Source: Pirellulales bacterium (lineage in GTDB: Bacteria; Planctomycetota; Planctomycetia; Pirellulales; JACPPG01). Taken from it: 64,000 nucleotides of DNA. A model generated the notes under the pieces. The model was not told the DNA's origin, made no database searches, and was given only the letters and a program-made list of their open reading frames with translations. Both the position numbers and the translations under genes were made by a program. This document shows positions 1-8,678 of the stretch, piece after piece. Where the stretch lies: NCBI GenBank assembly GCA_036499395.1, contig DASYDW010000017.1, positions 1 to 64,000 of the forward strand. Direction: 5' to 3'. Within the stretch, counting starts at the first letter, position 1. Each line of letters starts with the position of its first letter.

Positions 1-273
1 ATCGCCGATCGCGCCTATGACAGTGACAAGCTGAGAAGCAACCTGCTGGCTAAGGGCTGGGACCTGGTCTGCCCTCATCGCCGAGGTCGTACGAAACCGA
101 ACACGCAAGACGGCCGAAAACTGCGACGATATCGTCGCCGCTGGAAGATCGAACGCACCATCGCCTGGCTGCACAACTTCCGCAGACTCGTCGTCCGCTA
201 CGAATACTACAGCAACGTCTACCAAGCCTTTATCCTCTTAGCCTGCATCACTATCTGTCTACGTAGGTTTTGA
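1..273 (+). CDS. IS5-family transposase, C-terminal fragment
   Basis: Frame 1 is open from the window edge to a TGA at 271-273, giving 90 residues. It begins IADRAYDSD, which matches the ADkgYDS box holding the second catalytic Asp of IS4/IS5-type DDE transposases. Further on, RRWKIERTIAWLHNFRRL carries the catalytic Glu in the R-W-x-x-E-R-T-x-A-W-L signature of the group. The C-terminal YQAFILLACITICLR is the usual hydrophobic tail. The N-terminal two thirds lie before the window, so whether the enzyme is intact is unknown. It would catalyse cut-and-paste transposition of its own element. Confidence 0.8.
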   Translation: MADRAYDSDKLRSNLLAKGWDLVCPHRRGRTKPNTQDGRKLRRYRRRWKIERTIAWLHNFRRLVVRYEYYSNVYQAFILLACITICLRRF

Positions 274-284
274 AACCGGCTCTA
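1..284 (+). mobile_element. 3' end of an IS5-type insertion sequence, cut by the window edge
   Basis: The first 273 bases encode the C-terminal part of a DDE transposase. Just after its stop lies the sequence ggttttgaaaccggctct, whose reverse complement (agagccggtttcaaaacc) resembles terminal inverted repeats of IS5-group elements. I therefore place the right end of the element near base 284. The left end lies outside the window, so neither the paired inverted repeat nor a target-site duplication can be checked. Confidence 0.55.
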
Positions 285-557
285 AGCAAGCGCTGCCAGG
301 CGATGGATGTCCTGCGGTAACTCCCATGTCCCAGATGGAGAATGTGGCGACGCACGACCTCATGGGTGGTTAACACTTCTTCATATATCGCTAAATATGC
401 ATATTTAATGATTTCGGGAACGTTATAAAGTGTTACGTTGACACCAGACGGCCTTTCAGCGATCCTAAAATCGCTCTCCGCGTCGGCTGATCGGGGCAGG
501 TCAGCCGATTGCGTCATGTCGGAGCATGACGTCGGAGGATTGTCGAGGGGGCTCGCG
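274..557. other. Intergenic region upstream of the sigma factor, with an AT-rich palindrome
   Basis: This stretch lies between the IS end and the sigma factor start. It is AT-rich in its middle and contains a perfect 16-bp palindrome at 392-407 (TAAATATGCATATTTA). A perfect TTGACA hexamer sits at 438-443, but there is no convincing TATAAT-like hexamer 16-18 bases downstream, so a sigma-70 promoter is only a possibility. No gene was found here. Confidence 0.5.
392..407. promoter_or_regulatory. Perfect 16-bp AT-rich palindrome, candidate operator
   Basis: TAAATATGCATATTTA reads the same on both strands and lies about 150 bases before the chosen start of the sigma factor gene. Its symmetry and position would fit a binding site for a dimeric regulator. 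No T-run follows it and it is not GC-rich, so it is not a terminator. Function is inferred only from symmetry and location. Confidence 0.35.
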
Positions 558-1187
558 ATGAACGCCGGTTTTTCCGTGGCGGTAGAGTCCTGCGAAAGTT
601 TAGACGCACTGGTCGTTGCGGCGCAAGCCGGCTGCGAGAAGGCGCTGGACTTGCTGATCGAAGCGCTGTCCGCATCGCTGTGGGATGAGTTTCGCGCGCA
701 GCGAAATGGGTTTGCCGTGAGTGCTTCACGCGGCCGGTCCGATTTAATTCAAGACACACTGGTCACGGCGCGCGAGCATTTCGGCCGTTTCGATCGATTG
801 TCGTTCACGGCCTTTCGCCGCTGGGCGCGAACGATTTTGCGCAATCGGCGGCTGGAATGCGCACGAAATCATCGCTGCCGAAACAACCGTCCGCTATACG
901 AAAAGTTATGGCGAAATATTTGCCAGCGTGTGGAAGCGGCGCCCCATCGGGCAACGCCGGACGACGCGCTGGAATGGAAACAAAACGTTGCGCGCATCGC
1001 CGAGCTGTACGAATTGCTACGCGTCGACGAGCGATTCATCATCAAGCTGCGGCTCTTCAAAACCCTTTCCTATCCCCAGATCGCGGCGTTGACCGGCTTT
1101 GCGCCCGACGCGATCCGCAAGTCGTACGACCGGGCAATTGCGCGGCTTGGCGACCGATTCTTTGCCGATGGTAAGCCGACAGCCTGA
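558..1187 (+). CDS. ECF-type RNA polymerase sigma factor (planctomycete kinase-linked type)
   Basis: The protein of 209 residues has a sigma-2-like helical region (about residues 50-110, with SDLIQDTLVTAREHF and the aromatic/basic AFRRWARTILRN) and a clear sigma-4 helix-turn-helix near the C terminus (SYPQIAALTGFAPDAIRKS). It should direct RNA polymerase to a specific promoter set. I chose the ATG at 558 because GAGGGGG lies just upstream; an in-frame ATG at 516 is possible. Its last 20 bases overlap the start of the Ser/Thr kinase gene, so the two are probably translationally coupled. Sigma/kinase pairing is common in planctomycetes, where the kinase is thought to replace a classic anti-sigma factor. 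The target regulon cannot be read from the sequence. Confidence 0.8.
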   Translation: MNAGFSVAVESCESLDALVVAAQAGCEKALDLLIEALSASLWDEFRAQRNGFAVSASRGRSDLIQDTLVTAREHFGRFDRLSFTAFRRWARTILRNRRLECARNHRCRNNRPLYEKLWRNICQRVEAAPHRATPDDALEWKQNVARIAELYELLRVDERFIIKLRLFKTLSYPQIAALTGFAPDAIRKSYDRAIARLGDRFFADGKPTA

Positions 1188-4100
1188 CGACTCATCTCCG
1201 GACGAAGGGGACGCGGCCGAGGCGCTGCGCTTGTTGATCTGGCTGAGCCAATTGGCGCGCGACGTCCACCGGCGCGATGCGGTCGCGTGTGGGTTGCCTG
1301 AATTGCTCGATCCTCCGCGCACGATCGGCCGTTACCGGCTCGAGGCGTTGCTGGGAACGGGGGGCTTTGGCGCCGTGTTCCGCGCGTTCGACACGCATTT
1401 GACCAGGGTGGTGGCGCTGAAGCTCGCGTGGCCCAGCGTGCTGATGGACCCCGAGGCCAGCCGACGCTTCGTCGACGAGCCGCGGACAATGGCTTCGCTG
1501 CATCATCCAGGCATCGTCGAAATTTACGATTCAGGCGACTTCGATGTTGGTTGCTATATCGCGTTGGAACTGATCCACGGTCCGACCCTCGCGCAGTGGC
1601 TGCACGGGCATGGCCGCGCACCGTGCCGGCTGGCCGCGGGCATCATGAGTCGCGTTGCCAAAAGCGTACAGGCCGCGCACGCGCACGGCGTGCTGCACCG
1701 CGATCTGAAACCGAGCAATATCCTCCTGCGGCCGCGCGATGGCGAGCCGGAATTCGGCTACGAGCCGGTGGTGACCGACTTTGGCCTGGCGGCCCGGACA
1801 AGAGGGGCCGAGGCTTCGTTCGTCACTCACACAGGCACCGCGTTCGGCACCGAGTTCTACATGTCGCCCGAGCAAGCGGCCGGCAAGATGGAAGACGTCA
1901 AAGAACCCTCGGACGTTTTTTCGCTGGGCGTAATTCTTTATGAGCTGATCACCGGGCGGCGGCCGTTCGAAGGCGAGACCGCGGACCAGACGCGCCAGAT
2001 GATTGTGAACAACGAGCCGAGAGCGATACGCAGTATTCGACCTGACGTGCCGAGTGACTTGGAAACGATTGTTCTCAAGTGCCTGGAGAAATCGCTGGGC
2101 GACCGCTATGGGTCGGCGCAGGCGCTCGCGGCCGACCTGGACCGATTCCTCGGCAACGAGCCGATCGAAGCGTCGCGGGCTTCGCTGCTTCGCCACGGCG
2201 TTAAGTACGCGCAGCGAAAACCGCAGACCGTGGCGCTGTTGCTTTCGACGGTTTTGGGGAGCCTGGCGCTGGCCGCGATCGTTGTCGCCTGGACATTGGA
2301 TCGCGTCGAGGCTGGCAAGCGGTTGGCCGCCAGCGAAGCCGCCGCGGCCGTGGCTGAAACAATGGAGCGCGAGCATGAGTACGCCGCGAATATCCAACAA
2401 GCGGCCGCCGCATTGCACCGCTCGGGACGGCGCGAAGTGATGGCGTTGTTGGACGAATGCCAGACGATTGCACGCCCACCGCTGCGCTGCGGCGTGGAGT
2501 GGGACTTCCTGCGTACCGAGGCGGATCGCGCCGACGTGACCCGGCACGCCCACCCGACGGGTGTGCATTCGGTGCGCTTCTCGCCCGCCGGTGACATGGT
2601 GGCGTCGGGGGGCAAAGATGGCCGTGTTTGCTTGTGGGAGACAGAAGGTTGGGCCAAGAAAAGTGAACTACGCTTCGCGGACAATGACGAAGTCTCGGCG
2701 CTGGAATTCTCAGCCGATGGTTCGCTGCTGGCCGTGGCGGGTGAAACGGGGCGACTGGCCGTTTACCAATTATCGGACGCGAGCGTTGTTTTCGACAAGC
2801 CTCTCAACGAGGGGCGCATCTTTGCTTTGGCATGGATCGGGACCGGTCATGAAATCGCGCTCGGGGGTGACACAGGCGTGCTATCGATTGTCGACATCGA
2901 CACCGGAGCCTGCCGCCGCCAACCGCTCTTGCCATCCGAGACGGGACTCCAGGCGGCCCCTGGCCATCCGGTCGAGATCGTTGAACTGACGTATGTCGCG
3001 GCCGATCAAAAGCTGGCGGTGTTTCTCGATCCTCCCTCGACCTTCCTGGTTGACCCTGCCACGCTCGACGAACAGCGGCTGTGGAACGATGGTCAAACGT
3101 CGATTCGCAATCGCTGCTACGTACCGATGGGACAGGGGTATGTGGCGTCGATCGATACGCAAGAAGGATTGCGGTTGCGTAACGTCTCGGATGGGTCGCT
3201 GGCCGGTTCCGGTCATCTTCCCGCCGGAGTCCGCTCGCTGCGTTATTCGCCGACCGGCGCGCTTTTGGCTACAGGCCGAGACGGCGCGGTGTACGTGTAC
3301 CGGGTCGACGATCTGCTGCAGGCCCGGCCCAATAAAATTCGGAGGCTGCTGGGACACGTGGGGCAGACGGTCGACGTGGACACATCACCGGATGGTCGAT
3401 GGCTCTGTTCCGGAGGCGTCGATGGAGATATCAAGATCTGGCGAGCGCCGCTGGATTACGATTTTTGCGATGCGCCGCTGGCCGCCGAGCCGGTTTTGAC
3501 GAGGTTCTCGCCGTGTGGACGCTGGCTGGCCGTCGTCCAGGCGCTGGACGAGACGACCGGGCGATTGGACTTGGTCGATGCGCACACGGGACATTTACGA
3601 TGGCGTAAGGAAATCACGCTCATCGAAGAAATCGAGGCCCTCACGGATCCCGCCTACTATTGCGCATTCGACCCGAACGGCAACGAATTCGCGGTTTTCG
3701 AGAATGGCCACACGGTCCGTCTGTTCTCGACCAGCGACGGCCAGAAGCAACGCGTTATATCCGACAATTTCGGCAATCGCGTCGCGGCCTTGCAGTTCTC
3801 GGCCGACGGCCAGTGGCTGATTCTGCGCCGCGCTTACGATAACGCGCTGGTACTGGATCCACAGTCCGGAAAGGTCGTCCAGGAGGTCACGGTAGGGCAT
3901 CTAGCTGTTCTGCACACCTGGGCCGGTGATCTCTGGTTCGAACTGACCCCCGAGCGCCGACCATTGCTACATGGACTGCACGGTGAGCCCCCGGTCCTCG
4001 TGCTCGATCAATTGCCCGAGCGCGTCAGGGTCATTACCGCATCGCCGGATGGTCGCTACCTGGCGATGGCCGGAGCGGAGTCGATCGTTTACCTGGCCGA

Positions 4101-4422
4101 TTTACGCAATCCCGGGCCGCTGGCGAAGCTCGTCGGGCACGAGGGGGCCGCCAGCGAATGTTGCTTTTCGTCCGATTCACGCACCTTGATCAGCCTTGGA
4201 GATGACGGCACCGTGCGGTTCTGGCATATTCCGACGCGCTCTGAACTTTTGAAGATCGGCTCGCCCGACATGCGCGCGTTGACGATGGGCTTTCACCCGT
4301 CCGGCAAACTGTTAGTCGTGGGGGTCGAGCATGAAGGACGCTATGGCCTGCAAATCTTTCGACTCGACGCCGAGCGCAGCTTGCTCAAGGATTTCGACCC
4401 CGCGTCACTCGACGCCGGATGA
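1168..4422 (+). CDS. Transmembrane Ser/Thr protein kinase with C-terminal WD40 repeats
   Basis: The 1084-residue protein starts at ATG 1168, inside the end of the sigma gene. An N-terminal kinase domain covers about residues 47-330: glycine-rich loop GTGGFGAVF near 62, the VALK lysine near 85, HRDLKPSN with catalytic Asp near 179, and DFG at 204-206, so all main catalytic motifs are present. A single hydrophobic segment at about 355-376 (VALLLSTVLGSLALAAIVVAW) anchors it in the membrane. From about residue 460 there are WD40-like repeats (H-x-x-x-V-x-x-V-x-F-S-P-x-G-x-x-L-A-S-G-G pattern), likely one or two beta-propellers for protein binding. The overlap with the ECF gene suggests that it senses a signal and phosphorylates or otherwise controls that sigma factor. 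Confidence 0.9.
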   Translation: MVSRQPDDSSPDEGDAAEALRLLIWLSQLARDVHRRDAVACGLPELLDPPRTIGRYRLEALLGTGGFGAVFRAFDTHLTRVVALKLAWPSVLMDPEASRRFVDEPRTMASLHHPGIVEIYDSGDFDVGCYIALELIHGPTLAQWLHGHGRAPCRLAAGIMSRVAKSVQAAHAHGVLHRDLKPSNILLRPRDGEPEFGYEPVVTDFGLAARTRGAEASFVTHTGTAFGTEFYMSPEQAAGKMEDVKEPSDVFSLGVILYELITGRRPFEGETADQTRQMIVNNEPRAIRSIRPDVPSDLETIVLKCLEKSLGDRYGSAQALAADLDRFLGNEPIEASRASLLRHGVKYAQRKPQTVALLLSTVLGSLALAAIVVAWTLDRVEAGKRLAASEAAAAVAETMEREHEYAANIQQAAAALHRSGRREVMALLDECQTIARPPLRCGVEWDFLRTEADRADVTRHAHPTGVHSVRFSPAGDMVASGGKDGRVCLWETEGWAKKSELRFADNDEVSALEFSADGSLLAVAGETGRLAVYQLSDASVVFDKPLNEGRIFALAWIGTGHEIALGGDTGVLSIVDIDTGACRRQPLLPSETGLQAAPGHPVEIVELTYVAADQKLAVFLDPPSTFLVDPATLDEQRLWNDGQTSIRNRCYVPMGQGYVASIDTQEGLRLRNVSDGSLAGSGHLPAGVRSLRYSPTGALLATGRDGAVYVYRVDDLLQARPNKIRRLLGHVGQTVDVDTSPDGRWLCSGGVDGDIKIWRAPLDYDFCDAPLAAEPVLTRFSPCGRWLAVVQALDETTGRLDLVDAHTGHLRWRKEITLIEEIEALTDPAYYCAFDPNGNEFAVFENGHTVRLFSTSDGQKQRVISDNFGNRVAALQFSADGQWLILRRAYDNALVLDPQSGKVVQEVTVGHLAVLHTWAGDLWFELTPERRPLLHGLHGEPPVLVLDQLPERVRVITASPDGRYLAMAGAESIVYLADLRNPGPLAKLVGHEGAASECCFSSDSRTLISLGDDGTVRFWHIPTRSELLKIGSPDMRALTMGFHPSGKLLVVGVEHEGRYGLQIFRLDAERSLLKDFDPASLDAG

Positions 4423-4477
4423 ATCGCCGGTTTTGTCGAGTCGACGGGAATCGGGGATACTTAAGGAGGAACGATAC

Positions 4478-5461
4478 TTACGAGTGCCCCAGCACGGGAT
4501 GCGGCTGGTAAGGCTCGGCGAGTGCTTTCAATTCTTCAGCGTCGAGCTTTACGCCCAGCGCCGCCACGGCGTCTTCGAGGTGCTGCATTTTGCTGGCGCC
4601 GATGATCGGCGCCGTGACGCCCGGCTGGGCGAGCAACCAGGCCAGCGCAACTTGCGCATTAGGAATTCCGCGCCGGGCCGCGATCTCGCTTACCCGCTCG
4701 ACTACCTGGAAATCAGAAGGGCGATAATACAGCTTGTGGCCGTAATCGTCGGTTTTGGCACGTAATGTTTCGCCGTAATCTTCCGGGCGACGATTTCCGG
4801 TCAGAAAGCCGCGCGCGAGTGGGCTCCAGGGAATGACGCCGATCCCCTCTTCACGGCAGAGCGGCAGCATTTCGCGCTCTTCCTCGCGGTAAATCAAATT
4901 GTAATGGTTCTGCATCGCGACAAACCGCGTCAGGCCAAGCTGTCGCGCGATGTACAGCATCTTGGCAAACTGCCAGGCGAACATCGATGAAGCGCCGACG
5001 TACAGCGCTTTGCCCGCCTTGACGACGTCATCCAGCGCACGGAGCGTCTCTTCGATCGGCGCCTCGTAATCGAAGCGGTGAATTTGATAAAGGTCGACGT
5101 GATCCCGTCCCAGACGACGCAAGCTGGCGTCGATCGAATGCATGATATGCTTACGTGAGAGTCCGCGATCGTTCGGAGCGTCGCTCATGGCATTGAAGAC
5201 TTTGGTCGCCACGACGACTTTGTCGCGCGCCGGTCCGAAATCGCGCAGGGCACGGCCCAGGATCTCTTCGCTCACGCCCAGCGAGTACATATCGGCGGTG
5301 TCGAAGAAGTTGATTCCCAGCTCGAGGGCGCGGCGAATGAAGGGGCGCCCTTCCTCTTCCTCGAGCACCCACGGCCGCCAGCTTTTCGCGCCGTAGGTCA
5401 TCGTCCCCAGGCACAACCGCGAGACGGTCAGCCCGCTCGTGCCGAGTCGTGTGAATTCCAT
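4478..5461 (-). CDS. Aldo/keto reductase (NADP-dependent)
   Basis: The protein of 327 residues has the normal length for the aldo/keto reductase superfamily. The catalytic tetrad is visible as Asp54, Tyr59, Lys87 and His128 (FFDTADMYS, VVVATKV, YQIHRF). The C-terminal WSPLARGFLTGN and the IIGASKMQHLEDAV segment are the usual NADPH phosphate-binding elements of the family. It would reduce aldehydes or ketones in the cytoplasm; the substrate cannot be told. It resembles the bacterial YajO/voltage-gated-channel-beta-like subgroup. Transcription is away from the kinase gene, and the rRNA methyltransferase gene lies 34 bases upstream on the same strand, so they may share a transcript. Confidence 0.92.
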   Translation of the reverse strand: MEFTRLGTSGLTVSRLCLGTMTYGAKSWRPWVLEEEEGRPFIRRALELGINFFDTADMYSLGVSEEILGRALRDFGPARDKVVVATKVFNAMSDAPNDRGLSRKHIMHSIDASLRRLGRDHVDLYQIHRFDYEAPIEETLRALDDVVKAGKALYVGASSMFAWQFAKMLYIARQLGLTRFVAMQNHYNLIYREEEREMLPLCREEGIGVIPWSPLARGFLTGNRRPEDYGETLRAKTDDYGHKLYYRPSDFQVVERVSEIAARRGIPNAQVALAWLLAQPGVTAPIIGASKMQHLEDAVAALGVKLDAEELKALAEPYQPHPVLGHS

Positions 5462-5495
5462 GACGAAAAATCCTGCGAAAGTTCGCCGTCGTGAT

Positions 5496-6725
5496 CTACA
5501 GCACGCGACAGATGAAGCACTTCAAGTATTCGCTTTCCAGGCAGGTGGCGCTGATGGGATGGTCGGGCGCGGCGCCGCGCTGGTCGAGGACCTGGATCTC
5601 GCGCCCCAACTGCTGCGCGACACCGGCCAGCATGTGCAAGAAGTCTTCGCGCATAACATTGCCCGAGCAACTGCACGTGACCAGGATTCCGCCCGGGGGC
5701 AACAGCGAAGCGGCCAGCCGGTTGATGCGATGATAGGCTCGCAGTGCGTCGTCGAGCGATTTGCGCGTGCGGGTGAATTTCGGCGGGTCGAGAATGACCA
5801 TATCGAAGCGTTCGCGCCGACTGACCAGGGCATCGAGCGCATCGAACCCGTCGGAAACCTCGAAACGGACGCTGGCGAGCGAGTTCAACTCGGCGCCTGC
5901 CCGGGCGAGGGCGACGGCCTTTTCGCTCGAATCGATGCCGATGACTTCGGAGGCGCCGCCGAGCTTCGACGCGGCGAGGCTGAATCCGCCGGTGTAGCAG
6001 AATAGGTCGAGCACCCGCGCGCCGCGCGCGTATGCCGCGGCCGCTTTACGATTCTCGCGCTGATCGAGATAAAAGCCAGTCTTTTGGCCCAACCCCAGCT
6101 CGACGCCGTAGCGGATGCCATGTTCGGCGATGAACGTCGCGCCGTCGGGTAACTCGCCCCAGGTGCGCTCCTCGTCGACGGTCAGCCCTTCGAGCCGTGC
6201 CAGCGATCGATCGGCGCGGACCACGATGCCGCGCGCGCCCGAGGCCTCGGCCAGGATCGGCAACAGCTCGTCGATCCGTTTCTGCATGGCGAGCGCCGTC
6301 GCTTGAGCAACGAGGTAGGGGCCATATCGATCGACGACCAGCCCGCTCAGCCCGTCCGCTTCGCTGTAGATCAGCCGCGCGGCGCCGTTCTTATCGTCAT
6401 AGCCCAGCCGGCGGCGATGCTCGACGGCGCGCTCGATGCGCGTTTGCCAGAAACTGGCGTCCAACCGATCTGCCGGTGACCAGGAATAGAGCCGGACGCG
6501 AATGCGGCTTTGCGAGTTGTACAAACCTCGGGCGACGAATTTGCCGTTGTCGGCCAACAGATCGACGACCGCGCCGTCGGCGGGTTGCCCTTCGACATGA
6601 TCGACGGCCGAGTCGAGAACCCACGGATGGCGACCGAAAAATGGTCGTGCCTTGCGCGGTTTCAGAATGACTTGCGCTTCGGCCACTCCGGATGGGTCGG
6701 GGGTCGTGGAAAGTTCGCTATCCAT
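5496..6725 (-). CDS. rlmI: Class I rRNA large subunit methyltransferase, RlmI-like
   Basis: The 409-residue protein has an N-terminal PUA-like RNA-binding domain (LKPRKARPFFGRHPWVLDSA, about residues 21-100), a central EEHEE-type segment with GQKTGFYLDQRENR (213-226), and a Rossmann SAM-binding domain with VLDLFCYTGGFSLAA (238-252) and VILDPPKFTR (310-319). VTCSCS near the C terminus carries the likely catalytic cysteine of 5-methylcytosine RNA methyltransferases. Family knowledge points to m5C modification of 23S rRNA (C1962 in E. coli). The closely related RlmK/L-type enzymes are an alternative. It is 15 bases downstream of the hydrolase gene on the same strand, which suggests cotranscription. 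Confidence 0.88.
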   Translation of the reverse strand: MDSELSTTPDPSGVAEAQVILKPRKARPFFGRHPWVLDSAVDHVEGQPADGAVVDLLADNGKFVARGLYNSQSRIRVRLYSWSPADRLDASFWQTRIERAVEHRRRLGYDDKNGAARLIYSEADGLSGLVVDRYGPYLVAQATALAMQKRIDELLPILAEASGARGIVVRADRSLARLEGLTVDEERTWGELPDGATFIAEHGIRYGVELGLGQKTGFYLDQRENRKAAAAYARGARVLDLFCYTGGFSLAASKLGGASEVIGIDSSEKAVALARAGAELNSLASVRFEVSDGFDALDALVSRRERFDMVILDPPKFTRTRKSLDDALRAYHRINRLAASLLPPGGILVTCSCSGNVMREDFLHMLAGVAQQLGREIQVLDQRGAAPDHPISATCLESEYLKCFICRVL

Positions 6726-6740
6726 ATGATTTACCTGAAT

Positions 6741-7727
6741 TTACTTGTTGGCGCCTTTGAGATGTTCGTCGTACCAGGCGAGCGCTTCTTGTTGCGCTTG
6801 CTTCTTTGCCTGCGTGTAGACGCCGTAATGCGTGATATTGGGAATCGTGACCAGTTTTTTCGGCCCAGTGGCCCGCTCGTAAGCCTTCAGCCCATGGTCC
6901 CGATTGTCGAAGAGTTCTTCTTTTTCGGCCAGTATGAACAGCATAGCGCAGTGCGGCGCCCGGGCGGCGTCCTCAACCGCGGCATATTGCATCAGCTTCT
7001 CTCGGATCGGCGCGCCGCGCAAATTGCCAACAACGCGCGCGCCGGGGGGCGGATAACCAAGCTCGCCGTGGGTGCGGGCCGAAGCTTCGCTGAATGTCTT
7101 AGCCGCTTCGTCCCCTAACAGCACAAAGCGCGAGTCGAAGGCCGGCACCTGGCTCACGGTGGCTTTGATGCGCGGATCGCGCGCGGCGACATAGACGACG
7201 TGGCCACCCGAATAGCTGCTTCCCCACAGGCCGAGGCGTTCGCGATCGCATTGCGGCTCGCCATAGATCCAACTGACGGCATTCGCCAGGTCCGTGGTCT
7301 GATCGATTGGATCAACGACCTCGCGAACTTCCTGCACTTCGGCCTTAAAGCGGAGGTCTTTGTTACGCGCGGGCGCGGGGCCGGTGAGGATTACGCGCGA
7401 ATCGCTGGTCCCCCAGCCCCGATAGTCGAACGTCAGCACCAGGTAGCCTGCGCGAGCGAAGACCACGGCATCGCCGCGCAACTGCGCCGCCACTCCACCC
7501 CACCCGTGAGAAAGAACGATCGTGGGCAGCTTTTCTGTCGCCGGTGCTTTCGGTGCGAAAAGTTCCGCGGCCATGCGCGTGCCTTCGCTATAGATCGTGG
7601 CCGTGCGAAACGTGATGTCGTCCGGCGGCGAGAACTTTGTCCCGCTGTCCTGCGCAGCGGCAACCTGCACGAAGAGCGCGAACAGTAAGACGACTTGGCA
7701 CAATAAATGACGATGAAGCCCCGGCAT
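6741..7727 (-). CDS. Exported alpha/beta hydrolase
   Basis: The 328-residue protein begins with a signal peptide ending near AAAQ (residues 1-26). The hydrolase core shows the oxyanion-hole motif SHGWGG (about 73-78), FDYRGWGTSD near 100-109, and the nucleophile elbow GSSYSG with Ser171, a G-x-S-Y-x-G form as in X-Pro dipeptidyl peptidase/CocE-type enzymes. The likely catalytic His is in NITHYGVY near the C terminus, and an Asp in LFDNRDHG. Probable substrates are esters or amides outside the cytoplasm. A GAGG ribosome-binding sequence precedes the ATG. It is the first of three closely spaced minus-strand genes. Confidence 0.87.
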   Translation of the reverse strand: MPGLHRHLLCQVVLLFALFVQVAAAQDSGTKFSPPDDITFRTATIYSEGTRMAAELFAPKAPATEKLPTIVLSHGWGGVAAQLRGDAVVFARAGYLVLTFDYRGWGTSDSRVILTGPAPARNKDLRFKAEVQEVREVVDPIDQTTDLANAVSWIYGEPQCDRERLGLWGSSYSGGHVVYVAARDPRIKATVSQVPAFDSRFVLLGDEAAKTFSEASARTHGELGYPPPGARVVGNLRGAPIREKLMQYAAVEDAARAPHCAMLFILAEKEELFDNRDHGLKAYERATGPKKLVTIPNITHYGVYTQAKKQAQQEALAWYDEHLKGANK

Positions 7728-7860
7728 AGCGCACCTCGGCGATCGAACGAACGAGAAAAGGACAAACGAAATCGCGAGCGGCTATTGCAACTGCTTTCGC
7801 GAGCAGCAGCGGCGACACCCATAACAGACGACACGCCGCCTGTCTGACGAAATTCAAAAA

Positions 7861-7879
7861 CTGCCTGCTGCCCTCTGCC
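7861..7879 (-). repeat. 19-nt dispersed repeat just after a stop codon
   Basis: On the minus strand this reads GGCAGAGGGCAGCAGGCAG and begins three bases after the stop codon of the small gene ending at 7883. The identical 19 bases occur at 58571-58589 on the plus strand, six bases after the stop of a DUF1549 gene. The sequence is a purine-rich GGCAG tandem. Two exact copies behind unrelated genes suggest a genome-wide intergenic repeat. Confidence 0.6.
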
Positions 7880-7882
7880 GAC

Positions 7883-8161
7883 TTATTTGGGCACGCCGAA
7901 GAAGCGGAAGCGAATGTGCTCGGCCAGAACGCGGCGGTATTCCTCGATGTCGACGTCGCGCTCGCTACAGACTAGGAACAGGTTGCCGTCGTCGCGGAAG
8001 TTGTCGTCCCAGGCCATCACTTCGTCATCGGTCCACAGTTGGTCGTACTCGCGCAACCGGTCGTCCGACATGCGGCTGAAATAGCTCCGCAAGTTGACGT
8101 CGGTCTCGTCCATTGCCATGCCGGCCGGCAGAACTTCGTAATTGATGTCTTTATCGGTCAT
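7883..8161 (-). CDS. Small hypothetical acidic protein
   Basis: The ATG at 8161 is preceded by AGCGAGG and gives 92 residues. The protein is acidic and rich in Asp and aromatic residues, with no signal peptide, membrane segment or metal-binding cysteine pattern. Visible features are YFSRMSDDRLREYDQLWTDD in the middle and EYRRVLAEHIRFRFFGVPK at the end, both likely helical. An open frame continues upstream to 8266, but that part looks non-coding. I do not recognise the family. It is monocistronic or the first gene of the minus-strand group that ends with the aldo/keto reductase. Confidence 0.65.
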   Translation of the reverse strand: MTDKDINYEVLPAGMAMDETDVNLRSYFSRMSDDRLREYDQLWTDDEVMAWDDNFRDDGNLFLVCSERDVDIEEYRRVLAEHIRFRFFGVPK

Positions 8162-8380
8162 GGAAACCTCGCTGAAACGTGGCAATGGACGATGCGTGGG
8201 TGATGTGATGACTGGCCCAGGGGCCTGCGGCCAGGCGCTGCATTCTACTCTGCCCGGGGACCGCACAATAGCGACCGTGGAATTGGTCGTGGGTCGGCTT
8301 AGTTACGAGGCATTCTGATGGACTGCCCGCCTCCTTGAGCGGCGTTTTAGGTCACTCCTCCAACCGGGTATTATGGGGTG

Positions 8381-8623
8381 ATGAACGCGATACTGGCCCT
8401 CGCCATTTTCATTGTCCTGGTGGGCGTTCCTGCAGCTCTATTCTGGGTTTGCAAACGTGTTCCCAGCCCCTATCGGTGGGCACTGTTTGCTTTATTACTG
8501 ACTCTTCGGTGGGGGATCTCGATCTTGCCGGCCGTATTGGAACTGCCAGATCTGATTGGGAGGATCGAGCAGAACAGCGCTGAACTTTTGGAAGGACATA
8601 CCAGCGCGGCGCTGCCCGATTAG
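8381..8623 (+). CDS. Small hypothetical membrane protein
   Basis: The 80-residue protein has two hydrophobic stretches: ILALAIFIVLVGVPAALFWV at about 4-23 and WALFALLLTLRWGISILPAV at about 32-52, followed by a polar tail. ATG 8381 follows GGGGTG; a GTG three bases earlier is also possible. The family is not recognised. It lies 55 bases before another small unknown gene on the same strand in a slightly AT-richer patch. Confidence 0.5.
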   Translation: MNAILALAIFIVLVGVPAALFWVCKRVPSPYRWALFALLLTLRWGISILPAVLELPDLIGRIEQNSAELLEGHTSAALPD

Positions 8624-8678
8624 ACCGATCCACGACCAGTTTTATGGCGGGTTCTCTCTTGTGTGGCATGAGGAAGCA

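Noticed and set aside
251-517. Minus-strand open frame of 88 codons near the IS end
   Set aside because: It overlaps the IS terminus and the sigma upstream region, has no ribosome-binding site and no recognisable protein pattern.
438-557. Upstream extension of the sigma factor
   Set aside because: No ribosome-binding site at 438; GAGGGGG before ATG 558 gives a better start and the sigma fold is complete without the extension.
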